DNA of 64,000 nt from Neobacillus sp. YX16 (GCF_030123505.1 NZ_CP126115.1:1688001-1752000); one strand, 5' to 3'; positions 9,454 through 17,208 are shown, numbered from the stretch's first letter. A program made the numbers and translations. The notes: a model not told the origin generated them from the sequence alone.

Positions 9454-10164
9454 ATGGCAAAAGAAAAGATGTATGATCCGTACGAAGGCATTAAACAGAT
9501 TAGTGAGATGTGGGAAAAACAAATAAATGGTCTATTGTTTATGGCTGCAGATAATAACGAATTTGTTCGTTTAGCTAATACCGGCTTAGGTGTTCACTCA
9601 CGTTACATGGAACTTTTTAGGAAAAATCAAGAGCTTATGGCTGGTATTATGAATCTTCCTACCAAAAAGGATGTTGCTAATGTTGCCAATCTTTCAATAC
9701 AGGCGGAAGGGAAAATCGATATCTTAGAAGAACAGATTTGGAAATTACAGGATGGTCTTAGTGAAATAAATAAAGAAAATCTAGCATTGTTTCAAGAAAT
9801 GGTTAAGATGGTTAAACAAATGCAGGTAGAATTCCACAGAACCATTCAAGAAGTATCTGAATTGAAAAAAATGAAGGATGGCTTTCAGGAAATACGTAAG
9901 GATCTAGTAGACATAAAAATTATTCAAGTTAACCTTCGTGATGTTAGAGAGGAACTTGAGGAAATAAAAGAAACACAGAAGGAAATCTTGAAAATGAAAG
10001 ACCTTGATGAGAAAAAAACTATTCACACCGATTTAGAGGAAGTAAAACTTGGATTAGGTCAATTAACCGAAATCAAGAATGAATTAGCTTCATTAAAGGG
10101 GCTTGTGGGTAAAGGAAGTCCAATAGGTACGCCGAAAGAAAAAGAGTTAGTTACAACGGTTTAA
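9454..10164 (+). CDS. PhaR/PhaE-like PHA synthase subunit or granule scaffold
   Basis: The first ~100 of 236 residues resemble the class III/IV synthase accessory subunits PhaE/PhaR: a tryptophan-containing helix, then the signature LPTKKDVANVANLSIQAEGK, close in pattern to the PTKEDIARVATL segment of Bacillus PhaR. The remaining ~130 residues are a long heptad coiled coil (repeated LEEIKE-type sequence), making it longer than PhaR as I know it. PhaR activates the class IV synthase PhaC, but no phaC is present in this window. It could partner a distant PhaC, or scaffold granules with the upstream phasin-like protein. The start follows AGGGTGATGAAGG. Confidence 0.6.
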   Translation: MAKEKMYDPYEGIKQISEMWEKQINGLLFMAADNNEFVRLANTGLGVHSRYMELFRKNQELMAGIMNLPTKKDVANVANLSIQAEGKIDILEEQIWKLQDGLSEINKENLALFQEMVKMVKQMQVEFHRTIQEVSELKKMKDGFQEIRKDLVDIKIIQVNLRDVREELEEIKETQKEILKMKDLDEKKTIHTDLEEVKLGLGQLTEIKNELASLKGLVGKGSPIGTPKEKELVTTV

Positions 10165-10176
10165 CTGAAAACGTAT

Positions 10177-10210
10177 TATACGTGGGAAGGACCCATCCTC
10201 CCCACGTATA
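10177..10210. terminator. Bidirectional hairpin between convergent genes
   Basis: TATACGTGGG pairs perfectly with CCCACGTATA, extended by AGGA/TCCT. There is no strong T-run on either side, so termination efficiency is uncertain. Confidence 0.55.
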
Positions 10211-10212
10211 AA

Positions 10213-10995
10213 TCAAGCAGCAGACTTTTGCCGGTTTAAGAACTTTCTTAGCAGAAGATTAAACCGGTTTGTTGCTTCTAATTTTGCTAAATGTCCCGTA
10301 TTTCGCAGGATGATAAATTCCGAATGAGGAATCAATTTGTGCATAAAATATTGTATCCAAACAGGTAAAACGGAGTCATATTGACAGCCAATAATAAGAG
10401 TTGGAACTTTTATCGTCGGTAATAAAGAAATATTATCAACTTGGAAACAAGCTTTTAGAGATTGTAAAAAGATGTTACGTTTCGGCTGAAAATATTGCTT
10501 AAAGGTATTCATATTTTCCTCTGACCATGAGTAAAGGCTCATATGTGCAGCTGTTTCTTTAAGATCATTATCCGTTGCAGCGGCACCTAATCTTAATTTC
10601 TTAAAATTTAATAACGGTTTTCTGAGTTTCTTAGGGAAAAAGTGGAATGTACTAATCAACATGAGAGAGCGTACTAGGTGGGGGGCTTGACGATAAATCT
10701 CTTGAGCGACAGCACCGCCCATTGACAAGCCTAAAATGTTAGCGTTTTCAATTTTTAATTCATTTAATAAAGCAATAACATCTGAAGCGAAATTTGAAAT
10801 GGATATCCCTTCAGTTTTGGTACATTCACCATGCCCGCGTAAGTCAGGGATAATTAACTCGTACTGATCAGCAAGTTCAAATTGTAATTGCCACCCTTCC
10901 TTCACTTCACCTAATCCATGAATCAGAACTAAAGGTTCACCCTTGCCAAAATGTAAATAGGGCATCTCCAACATACTTACCTTCGATTGTTTCAA
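10213..10995 (-). CDS. Alpha/beta hydrolase, possible PHA depolymerase
   Basis: This 260-residue alpha/beta hydrolase shows the oxyanion HGLGE, the nucleophile elbow GLSMGG (serine near 91), an acid candidate in GCQYDSVLP and the catalytic histidine in NTGHLAKLE. I chose the TTG at 10995 because GAAGGTGGTG precedes it; a GTG at 11034 is the alternative. It is transcribed divergently from phaQ-phaP. In B. megaterium that divergent slot is held by phaRBC. A serine elbow rather than cysteine excludes a PHA synthase. Intracellular PHB depolymerases of Bacillus also have a lipase-box-like serine, so polymer or oligomer hydrolysis is a reasonable guess. Other small-ester hydrolases cannot be excluded. 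Confidence 0.65.
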   Translation of the reverse strand: MKQSKVSMLEMPYLHFGKGEPLVLIHGLGEVKEGWQLQFELADQYELIIPDLRGHGECTKTEGISISNFASDVIALLNELKIENANILGLSMGGAVAQEIYRQAPHLVRSLMLISTFHFFPKKLRKPLLNFKKLRLGAAATDNDLKETAAHMSLYSWSEENMNTFKQYFQPKRNIFLQSLKACFQVDNISLLPTIKVPTLIIGCQYDSVLPVWIQYFMHKLIPHSEFIILRNTGHLAKLEATNRFNLLLRKFLNRQKSAA

Positions 10996-11080
10996 ATTGA
11001 CACCACCTTCAATTTTTATAATCTTTATTCCCACCTTACGAAAATTGTAAACGTGATGTTACACCATACAATAACATTTA

Positions 11081-11119
11081 TTTGTCAAGTTGACAAAATA
11101 TTACCCATAGGTGTAAAAT
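11081..11119 (+). promoter_or_regulatory. phaQ promoter with overlapping palindrome
   Basis: TTGACA (11090-11095), an 18-base spacer and TAAAAT (11114-11119) make a SigA-type promoter for phaQ. The -35 box lies inside a perfect palindrome TTTGTCAAGTTGACAAA (11081-11097). A second, looser inverted pair ATGTTA/TAACAT lies just upstream (11056-11078). The palindrome is a natural candidate for autorepression by PhaQ and for control of the divergent hydrolase. Confidence 0.55.
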
Positions 11120-11143
11120 ACATATAGGTGAGGTGATAAAAGA

Positions 11144-11581
11144 ATGGTAAATCAAGAGAATCAATCTGTCAATCCTTCGAAAAATTTTGTTCTGCCATTT
11201 ATTCTATTGCTTCTTAGCAGGATGTCTCTTCACGGATATGAGCTAAGCCAGAAATTACAAACATTTGGGTTTAAAACGATTGATCAGGGTAATCTTTACA
11301 GACTGTTAAGACAGCTAGAAAAGGAAGAACTAGTATCATCTGAGTGGGATACAAATGGCAGTGGTCCTGCCAAAAGAAGATATTCCATAACAAAAGCTGG
11401 TATTACATACTTAAAAGGCTATGCCAATCAACTAGAGTCGTACCAATCGATGCTAGACCAATTCTTCACAATGTATTCAAGTTTCCTTGAGCTCTATATT
11501 CCTTCGTTTCAAAAGAAGGATTCGATAGAGAAAGTAAACAGTAAAAAGAGGAGGAAGGACGATGGCACAGAAAAAGAGTGA
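11144..11581 (+). CDS. phaQ: PadR-family PHB-responsive repressor
   Basis: This 145-residue winged-helix protein has the PadR pattern: FVLPFILLLLSRMSLHGYEL, then GNLYRLLRQLEKEELV and the wing AKRRYSITKAG. Size and linkage match PhaQ of Bacillus megaterium, a repressor that senses poly-3-hydroxybutyrate and controls phasin expression. Its last 20 bases overlap the start of phaP, so the pair is translationally coupled, as expected if PhaQ controls its own operon. The gene starts behind GGTGAGGTGATAAAAGA, with a clear promoter and a 17-base palindrome just upstream. Confidence in the family is high; the ligand is known only from relatives. Confidence 0.85.
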   Translation: MVNQENQSVNPSKNFVLPFILLLLSRMSLHGYELSQKLQTFGFKTIDQGNLYRLLRQLEKEELVSSEWDTNGSGPAKRRYSITKAGITYLKGYANQLESYQSMLDQFFTMYSSFLELYIPSFQKKDSIEKVNSKKRRKDDGTEKE

Positions 11582-12176
11582 AAGTGTTCTTGCTGTTGAA
11601 GAAAAAATGATACCTGCAGCAGAAGAAACTAAGAATGAAGGTTTATTTGTGGATACACTATGGAATCAGTATGAGCAATCACTTGAACGGGCAAGACAAT
11701 TGCGTGAAAGCCGTGAAGATGCTTATGTGAAAGCTCTAAAAGAAGTTATTAAGTTTAACAAGCAATATAGAAAGTCACTTGGTAACCTTTATGATCAAAC
11801 TAAAAAAACAAACAAAGAAGTTTTATCTGGATTGATGGAGCAAATGAATGCGCGCAATGGACAGCTTATCAAAGACGAAGTGAAAATTGAAGCAGAAATG
11901 ATGAATGAAAGGGTAGAGCTTAAAGAGCAGCTTAAAGAAGTTTCTAATCAATTAGAAAACCTAGCTCTCACTCCAATCAAATCTGTATTCCAAATTATTG
12001 ACCAGTTAGAAGATAATTTCGAAAAGAGTACTGAAGCTAACATTGACTACGCACGTGAACGCAGAAATGCCTGGCAGCAAGTTACGAATGAGTATGTAAA
12101 AATGGCTAGAAGTACTCATAATGAAATTGTAAATCGTGGAAAAAATAGTGTTAAAGAACTTTTTAAAACAAATTAA
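11562..12176 (+). CDS. phaP: Polyhydroxyalkanoate inclusion protein (phasin)
   Basis: This 204-residue, almost entirely helical, charged protein has no signal peptide. The opening FVDTLWNQYEQSLERARQLRESREDA and the later helices match Bacillus PhaP phasins, which coat PHA granules, limit coalescence and influence granule size. It overlaps phaQ by 20 bases and has a strong ribosome site (GAGGAGGAAGG) inside the phaQ tail. A good terminator follows. With the phasin-like protein at 8701, the region encodes at least two granule-surface proteins. Confidence 0.85.
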   Translation: MAQKKSESVLAVEEKMIPAAEETKNEGLFVDTLWNQYEQSLERARQLRESREDAYVKALKEVIKFNKQYRKSLGNLYDQTKKTNKEVLSGLMEQMNARNGQLIKDEVKIEAEMMNERVELKEQLKEVSNQLENLALTPIKSVFQIIDQLEDNFEKSTEANIDYARERRNAWQQVTNEYVKMARSTHNEIVNRGKNSVKELFKTN

Positions 12177-12195
12177 GGATTCTTACTCATTGTAT

Positions 12196-12226
12196 AGCAG
12201 ACCAAACAAATTGGTCTGCTTCTTTA
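12196..12226 (+). terminator. Terminator of phaQ-phaP
   Basis: AGCAGACCAA pairs with TTGGTCTGCT around ACAAA, followed by a short T-rich stretch. Confidence 0.85.
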
Positions 12227-12445
12227 TGTTTATCATTGAACATTTGATATAGGCATTTCTGAAACAAAAATTTAATATTACTATTATTAAATTGACAAGA
12301 TTTCATGCTATACTTCTAATTACAGTTGAATAGGATAAAAATGGGTATATAGGATTATTTTTGATAAATTGATAAATTGATAAATATCTAATTTTACATA
12401 GCTGAAAAAATTGCGATTTGCGATGAAGGAAAGCAGGGAGAAGAA

Positions 12446-13642
12446 TTGAAAAAGAAGATTATCGCTTTTTGTTCAATAATTACGTTTGGGAGTCCAACTG
12501 TATTACTTCAAGTAGAAGCCGAGGAAAATGAAAACCAGCAAGTAGAATCAGAGGAAAATAAAAACCATGAGGCTATAGACGAACAGCGTTCAAGAATTCA
12601 ATTAGAAATTTTAAAAGGAAATGTAGAGCTTAATCAAGTAAAAGAGGAAATTAAACAAATAAATGAACAAATCAGCCGGGTAGAGCAAGCTATCATCGAT
12701 AATAATATTATTATTATCGAAACGGAGAACAAAATAAAAGCTTCTCAAATGGAAATAGGGAAACTAGAGTCAGAGATTGAATCGTTAAACGAAAAAGTAA
12801 AAAAACGTAATGAAATCTTAAAAAAGCGAGCTCTAGCTTTTCAGGAAACGGGTGGAAAGGTAAATTATCTTGATGTTTTACTAGGTGCATCAAGTTTTAA
12901 GGATTTTGTAGGACGCGTTGGTGCCGTAGCATCTTTTGTAGATGCAGACCAAACTCTTATTGAGAAGCATGAAGTCGATAAAGAGGATATTAAGAAGAAG
13001 CAAGATCAAGTACAAGCTAAATTATCTGAGCTTCAAAGCATGAAAGTGGAATTAGAAGGAATGCAGACACAAATTCTAGAACAAAAACAACAAAATGAAT
13101 GGTTAAGATTAGAATTAAAGAAAAAAGAACAGATTACACTTGCAGAACAGGCAGGGTTAATGCAACAGGATTCTGCACTTACAACGATGTATAATTTAAC
13201 CGATATTGATCCAAACCAAATCCTAAATGATTCAATGATATTAACAAATGAAACCGTTAAAAGTCTTATTTCTGAAGGGCTTAAGTATATTGGGAACTCC
13301 GTTTATGTATTTGGCGGCGGCCGAAATGAATATGATATTACAAATGGAAGATTTGATTGTTCAGCCTTTGTCAGTTGGGCATATGCTCAGGTAGATATTA
13401 AAATTGGTGCAAGTACGGAAGTCTTGAAAAATACTGGTACACCTGTCATGGTAGAGGAAATGCTTCCAGGAGACCTTGTTTTTTTTGATACCTATAAAAA
13501 AGATGGTCATGTCGGAATTTATTTAGGTGCAGGAAAATTCTTGGGATCACAAAGTTCTACAGGCGTTGCCATTGCAGATATGACAACGGGTTACTGGCTA
13601 GAGAAATTCAATGGGCGTGCTAACCGCATTATTTTACAATAA
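12446..13642 (+). CDS. Secreted NlpC/P60 (C40) peptidoglycan endopeptidase
   Basis: This 398-residue protein has a signal peptide (MKKKIIAFCSIITF... to about residue 26). Two long coiled-coil blocks follow (about 40-125 and 170-235), like the N-terminal domains of CwlO- and PcsB-type hydrolases. A C-terminal NlpC/P60 domain (about 275-398) carries the catalytic cysteine in GRFDCSAFVSWAY and histidine in KDGHVGIYLG. The domain order matches D,L-endopeptidases that are activated by FtsEX in B. subtilis and cut peptide cross-links for cell elongation. It starts at TTG behind AGGGAGAAGAA, and a strong terminator closes it. It is most likely a CwlO-type elongation hydrolase. Confidence 0.88.
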   Translation: MKKKIIAFCSIITFGSPTVLLQVEAEENENQQVESEENKNHEAIDEQRSRIQLEILKGNVELNQVKEEIKQINEQISRVEQAIIDNNIIIIETENKIKASQMEIGKLESEIESLNEKVKKRNEILKKRALAFQETGGKVNYLDVLLGASSFKDFVGRVGAVASFVDADQTLIEKHEVDKEDIKKKQDQVQAKLSELQSMKVELEGMQTQILEQKQQNEWLRLELKKKEQITLAEQAGLMQQDSALTTMYNLTDIDPNQILNDSMILTNETVKSLISEGLKYIGNSVYVFGGGRNEYDITNGRFDCSAFVSWAYAQVDIKIGASTEVLKNTGTPVMVEEMLPGDLVFFDTYKKDGHVGIYLGAGKFLGSQSSTGVAIADMTTGYWLEKFNGRANRIILQ

Positions 13643-13675
13643 GAAGCGAGGCAAGCTTAGCCTCGCTTCTATTTT
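13642..13675 (+). terminator. Terminator of the NlpC/P60 gene
   Basis: AGAAGCGAGGC pairs perfectly with GCCTCGCTTCT, followed by ATTTTG. Confidence 0.85.
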
Positions 13676-13782
13676 GTGTTAAATATTATTTGCTAAAGAC
13701 GATGTAAATTGAGTACAATTAAACAGTTATTCCGTATCCTTGAATGTAAAAAACAGAAGATAAGTTAGGAGTAGTTATGTAA

Positions 13783-14616
13783 ATGGAGTTATTATTGATT
13801 ATTAAAGCTATTATTTTAGGTTTTGTAGAGGGGTTAACAGAATTTGCTCCAGTATCTTCAACAGGGCATATGATTATCGTTGATGATATGTGGCTTAAAT
13901 CAGAAGATTTCTTAGGAAAGTATGGAGCGAATACCTTTAAAGTAGTCATCCAGTTAGGTTCCATTTTAGCGGTTGTGGTGACATTTAAGGACAGATTTAT
14001 CGATTTATTAGGAATGGGTCGAATAAAAAGTAAGATATCTAATCAAAGTGGCGGTCGTTTAAAATTAACTCAAGTAATTGTTGGATTAGTTCCAGCTGGA
14101 ATCTTTGGAGTGCTCCTTGAAGACTACATAGATGAGTATTTATTTTCGACTGAGACGGTTTTAATAGGTTTAGTGATTGGTGCAATTTTCATGATAATTG
14201 CAGATCGCTTTGGTCCAAAAACACCAAAAATCCAAACGGTTGACCAAATTACGTATAAACAAGCACTAACAATTGGTCTCATTCAATGTTTATCATTGTG
14301 GCCAGGTTTCTCTCGTTCGGGTTCGACTATTTCAGGTGGAGTTCTATTAGGATTGAGCCATAGAGCGGCCGCTGATTTTACATTTATTATGGCAGTGCCT
14401 ATTATGGCGGGTGCCAGTTTTCTTTCTTTACTGAAAAATTGGCAGTATATGACGATGGATGCACTCCCATTTTTTATTGCGGGATTTATTAGTGCCTTTG
14501 TTTTTGCATTAATTTCGATTCGCTTTTTCTTAAAGTTAATAGATAAAATTAAACTTGTTCCATTTGCGATATATCGAATCCTGTTAGCGTTAATAATTTT
14601 TCTTGTGTATTTTTAA
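13783..14616 (+). CDS. uppP: Undecaprenyl-diphosphatase
   Basis: This 277-residue polytopic membrane enzyme removes a phosphate from undecaprenyl diphosphate to recycle the cell-wall lipid carrier; extra copies give bacitracin tolerance. Both active-site signatures are present: EGLTEFAPVSSTGHMII near residue 16 and WPGFSRSGSTISGGVLLGL near 170, with the catalytic arginine and serine. The length matches the family. The ATG follows AGGAGTAG at a slightly long distance. It forms a single-gene unit and ends in a hairpin. Just after it lies a decayed Ger(x)C fragment, so the locus may have been rearranged around this gene. Confidence 0.95.
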   Translation: MELLLIIKAIILGFVEGLTEFAPVSSTGHMIIVDDMWLKSEDFLGKYGANTFKVVIQLGSILAVVVTFKDRFIDLLGMGRIKSKISNQSGGRLKLTQVIVGLVPAGIFGVLLEDYIDEYLFSTETVLIGLVIGAIFMIIADRFGPKTPKIQTVDQITYKQALTIGLIQCLSLWPGFSRSGSTISGGVLLGLSHRAAADFTFIMAVPIMAGASFLSLLKNWQYMTMDALPFFIAGFISAFVFALISIRFFLKLIDKIKLVPFAIYRILLALIIFLVYF

Positions 14617-14624
14617 TTAAAGTG

Positions 14625-14652
14625 AACCAACAACGAAATGTTGTTGGTTTGA
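14625..14652 (+). terminator. Terminator of uppP
   Basis: AACCAACAAC pairs with GTTGTTGGTT around GAAAT; only a short T-run follows. Confidence 0.7.
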
Positions 14653-14761
14653 AAAGCAGTGGGATGAATATTTCAAAGATGCCATCGTCAATGTCGATGT
14701 AAATGTCAAAATAAGAAGATCCGGCATTCGAACAAAGAGTCCTTTTAGTGAAAAAAAGTAG
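14651..14761 (+). pseudogene. C-terminal remnant of a Ger(x)C spore germination lipoprotein
   Basis: Frame 14651-14761 reads EKQWDEYFKDAIVNVDVN then VKIRRSGIRTKSPFSEKK and a stop. This matches in pattern the extreme C-terminus of GerAC/Ger(x)C subunits of nutrient germinant receptors (W-D-x-x-F...VNV.I.RTG). No start, lipobox or upstream domain exists, and the fragment directly abuts the uppP terminator. A strong terminator follows, as expected at the end of a former ger operon. I read it as the scar of a deleted germinant receptor operon. The rest of the gap from 14617 to 14995 holds only this, two hairpins and a palindrome. Confidence 0.6.
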
Positions 14762-14769
14762 TTTTTTGT

Positions 14770-14816
14770 AAACCATATCTTTTAGGATTAAAACCTAAAG
14801 AATATGGTTTTTTTTC
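14770..14816 (+). terminator. Strong terminator, likely of the lost ger operon
   Basis: AAACCATAT and ATATGGTTT form the outer stem, with TTTTAGG/CCTAAAG inside, and are followed by TTTTTC. It stands eight bases after the Ger(x)C fragment stop. Confidence 0.8.
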
Positions 14817-14995
14817 TTTCTAAACACTTGTCCTTGATTTTTTTTGCAGGCAACTGTAACACTTTAAATTTATTGGTCAAATAACTGGTCGTTCATAATG
14901 AACTAGCCTACACCAACTATCAGAAAAAGAATATTTTATTGTAACAGGTAAACTATCACAATATATGTGATGAAAATCTTTGGTGGGTGCAAAAA

Positions 14996-16216
14996 ATGAA
15001 TTCGATTGTTTTTTTAGGGACGAACAAAACAGGATCAAGCTATGAAGGAATAAAAGCAGCAAAAAGACTAGGTTACGAGACAATTCTTTTAACGAACCGC
15101 ACCATTTTTGCAGAGGAAAGGGAGGATTATAAAGAAATTGATGATGTTCGACTCATTGATATGTCAGACACGGATGAAATATTCTTAACGATAACTGATC
15201 TTATGAATGAGGGTACTTGTGTCGACTGTTTTATTAGCTTTTTAGATGAGTATGTTTATTTGGCTGCCTTACTCACGAATATTATTTGTAATACGCCACT
15301 CACGTTTAAACCATTGAAAATTATGACCGATAAAATATTAACCAGGAGATTTTTAAGCGGGAAAAATTATACTCCTTTTTTTAAGGTGCTAAGTTCACCC
15401 GAAGCCATCGAAAATGAGGTAAGTGAGTTAAATGACCAATTTCCACTAATTATTAAATCGCCTCAATCAAATGGTTCAAAGGATGTATTATTGGTCGGAA
15501 ATATTTGGGAATGTAAGAGGGGGGTGAAACAACTTCTTAGAAAAAACTCTGAGCTTCCTATTTTAGTAGAGGAATATCTTGAGGGGCCACAATATTTAAT
15601 TGAAGTGATGGTTTTTCACTCAACCATTACAATTGTGGCAATTGTTGAACAGGAAGTAACAAAGGGCGAACGTTTTATTATTACAGGTTATTCTATCTGT
15701 CCTAAGTTGTTATTGGAACAACTTCCGGGATTAAAAGAAACTGTTTATTCTATTATAGAGGATTTTCAATTTAGAAATGGTACTTGCCATTTGGAAATGA
15801 AATTAACAAAAAAAGGCTGGAAGCTGATTGAGATTAATCCGAGAATGGCAGGGGGAGCTATGAATCGGATGATTGAGGAAGCGTTTGGTGTTAATCTTGC
15901 AGAACAGACGATAAAGTTGTATGCAGGAAATGAGCCAGATTTAATAAGAAGGCAAGAAAAAGCTATCTATGCACAATATTTAATCGTTAGCTCTATTGGG
16001 AAATTACTTAAAGTATCGGGGTGTGACTCTGCTGAAGAACAAGCTGGTGTAATAGAGGTTTATACGAAAGCAGCAACCGGTCAAATTGTCACACCACCTC
16101 GCTCAATGGGACAACGTTACGGATATGTATTAGCAGCAGCTGATTCAAAAAGCCAAGCAAGGAAGTGCGCCATAAATGGTGCGCAACAAATTCAATTTTA
16201 CCTACAGCCTATATAA
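14996..16216 (+). CDS. ATP-grasp domain ligase
   Basis: This 406-residue ATP-grasp enzyme resembles the carbamoyl-phosphate-synthase-like or D-Ala-ligase-like superfamily. It has an N-terminal Rossmann-like part (NSIVFLGTNKTGSS), the ATP-binding lysine segment PLIIKSPQSNGSKDV, PILVEEYLEGPQYLIEV, and the metal-binding WKLIEINPRMAGGAM. Such enzymes join a carboxylate to an amine or thiol using ATP; the substrate here is unknown. I chose ATG 14996 over GTG 14987 because GGTGGG is nine bases before it. A CotY/CotZ coat gene follows after 23 bases, so it may modify a spore coat component or make a small spore metabolite. The arms ATCACA/TGTGAT at 14956-14972 could be an operator. Confidence 0.75.
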   Translation: MNSIVFLGTNKTGSSYEGIKAAKRLGYETILLTNRTIFAEEREDYKEIDDVRLIDMSDTDEIFLTITDLMNEGTCVDCFISFLDEYVYLAALLTNIICNTPLTFKPLKIMTDKILTRRFLSGKNYTPFFKVLSSPEAIENEVSELNDQFPLIIKSPQSNGSKDVLLVGNIWECKRGVKQLLRKNSELPILVEEYLEGPQYLIEVMVFHSTITIVAIVEQEVTKGERFIITGYSICPKLLLEQLPGLKETVYSIIEDFQFRNGTCHLEMKLTKKGWKLIEINPRMAGGAMNRMIEEAFGVNLAEQTIKLYAGNEPDLIRRQEKAIYAQYLIVSSIGKLLKVSGCDSAEEQAGVIEVYTKAATGQIVTPPRSMGQRYGYVLAAADSKSQARKCAINGAQQIQFYLQPI

Positions 16217-16239
16217 ATAATTGAAAGGAGGTTTGAATT

Positions 16240-16665
16240 ATGGGGGAACATCAGAAGAAAACATGTGTTTGTAACGACCTGCGGCAACTGTTAGAAGAAC
16301 AAAAAAAACTATCGTTTGAGGATTTTCGCTTTGTAAATGGTGATTTTGGATATGACACGATTCCGTTTATACTTTCAACCGGGAAATGTCAATTTGAGGC
16401 TTGGGGTTGGACCAATAATGGAGATTTTTTTATGACAAATGTTTTTAGATTAGAGGCAATAGATGAAAAGAGATGTTGTGCAACAATATCTCTTCTTGAA
16501 CCGGTAGATATAGACGGCTATCCAGTAGATATGTGCGAAAATATCTTTTCGTTAAGAACTACAACAAATTGTATTATTGTAGACCTCTCCTGCTTTACTT
16601 CATTACAGCCGTTATCACCTAGATTAGTAAATCGCTTACTGCCAATTATTAATCCAAAGAGTTAA
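16240..16665 (+). CDS. CotY/CotZ-family spore coat protein
   Basis: This 141-residue cysteine-containing protein follows the CotY/CotZ pattern: C-x-C-NDLRQLLEEQKKL near the start, then PFILSTGKCQFEAWG, and ending in VDLSCFTSL...RLVNRLL. In B. subtilis, CotY and CotZ build the disulfide-linked outermost coat layer (crust). It has a strong ribosome site (GAAAGGAGGTTTG) and sits 23 bases after the ATP-grasp gene, with a terminator right after it. I would expect mother-cell sporulation expression (SigK), though no promoter was identified with confidence. It is close to a single CotZ-type member, but cannot be assigned as CotY or CotZ. Confidence 0.8.
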   Translation: MGEHQKKTCVCNDLRQLLEEQKKLSFEDFRFVNGDFGYDTIPFILSTGKCQFEAWGWTNNGDFFMTNVFRLEAIDEKRCCATISLLEPVDIDGYPVDMCENIFSLRTTTNCIIVDLSCFTSLQPLSPRLVNRLLPIINPKS

Positions 16666-16699
16666 TAAGCCCATATAGAATGGGCTTATTCTTTTTTTT
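16664..16699 (+). terminator. Terminator of the ATP-grasp/CotZ pair
   Basis: AATAAGCCCAT pairs with ATGGGCTTATT, followed by CTTTTTTTT. Confidence 0.9.
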
Positions 16700-16786
16700 G
16701 AAATGCGGTTTATTTATACAAGTGGCTATCGCACATTTTTGGAGATATGAATAGGATATATGGAATTTAAAAAGGAGGTAATGTAA

Positions 16787-16879
16787 ATGTCTGGTTCACA
16801 TGGCGGGCTTGGCGCAGGCTTTGCTCTTATAGTTGTATTGTTCATTTTGTTAATTATTATCGGGGCTTCTTGGTGCTGA
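16787..16879 (+). CDS. YjcZ-family sporulation peptide, short form
   Basis: This is a 30-residue peptide: a small Gly/Ser/His head, then one hydrophobic helix [18 protein letters not shown] ending in cysteine. It has the YjcZ-type motif [16 protein letters not shown]. These tiny membrane peptides occur in many spore formers and are linked to the spore; their function is unknown. The ribosome site AAAGGAGGT is strong. A longer paralogue follows 34 bases after the stop. Confidence 0.85.
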   Translation: MSGSHGGLGAGFALIVVLFILLIIIGASWC

Positions 16880-16913
16880 GGATTACAATTAATTTAAAGA
16901 GGGGGTTTTAAAT

Positions 16914-17054
16914 ATGCATTATGGATATGGTTATGGCGGCGGATGTGGTGTTGGCGGTTATGGCTACGGCGGATGCGGATTTGGCGGCGGCTTTGCGTTA
17001 ATCGTAGTTTTATTCATCCTATTGATTATCGTAGGAGCAGCGTGCTTTAGATAA
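16914..17054 (+). CDS. YjcZ-family sporulation peptide, Gly/Tyr-rich form
   Basis: This 46-residue peptide has a Gly/Tyr/Cys-rich head ([20 protein letters not shown]) and then the same hydrophobic helix as its neighbour, [19 protein letters not shown]. It starts behind AAAGAGGGGG. The near-identical helices show tandem duplication from the 16787 gene. The repeat variant begins four bases after the stop. Confidence 0.85.
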   Translation: MHYGYGYGGGCGVGGYGYGGCGFGGGFALIVVLFILLIIVGAACFR

Positions 17055-17058
17055 AACG

Positions 17059-17179
17059 AAAAGCGGAAGCGCCTTGCACAGGGGAGACAGGCATAAGCCA
17101 ATCCGGCTGGAAGGTTGCTCTTTAACCTTCTGGACGGATTGGCTTATGACCCCGAGCCCCTAGGCGCTGCAGCTAGACA
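17059..17179. repeat. Short variant of the dispersed repeat with a large hairpin
   Basis: It starts AAAAGCGGAAGCGCCTTG and ends CTAGGCGCTGCAGCTAGACA, the same modules found inside the long copies. Between them is a unique hairpin: ATAAGCCAATCCG...AAGGTT (17092-17115) pairs with AACCTT...CGGATTGGCTTAT (17123-17146), about 21 of 24 positions. It lacks the GGCTGTGTTA ends. Confidence 0.75.
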
Positions 17180-17208
17180 AAACATGTATAAGAAATGAGG
17201 CCCACTTG

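Noticed and set aside
10213..10995. PHA synthase phaC
   Set aside because: The elbow has serine (GLSMGG) rather than the catalytic cysteine, and the protein is about 100 residues too short.
14549..14776. Minus-strand open frame of 75 codons
   Set aside because: It is antisense to uppP's end and the Ger(x)C scar, with no ribosome site.
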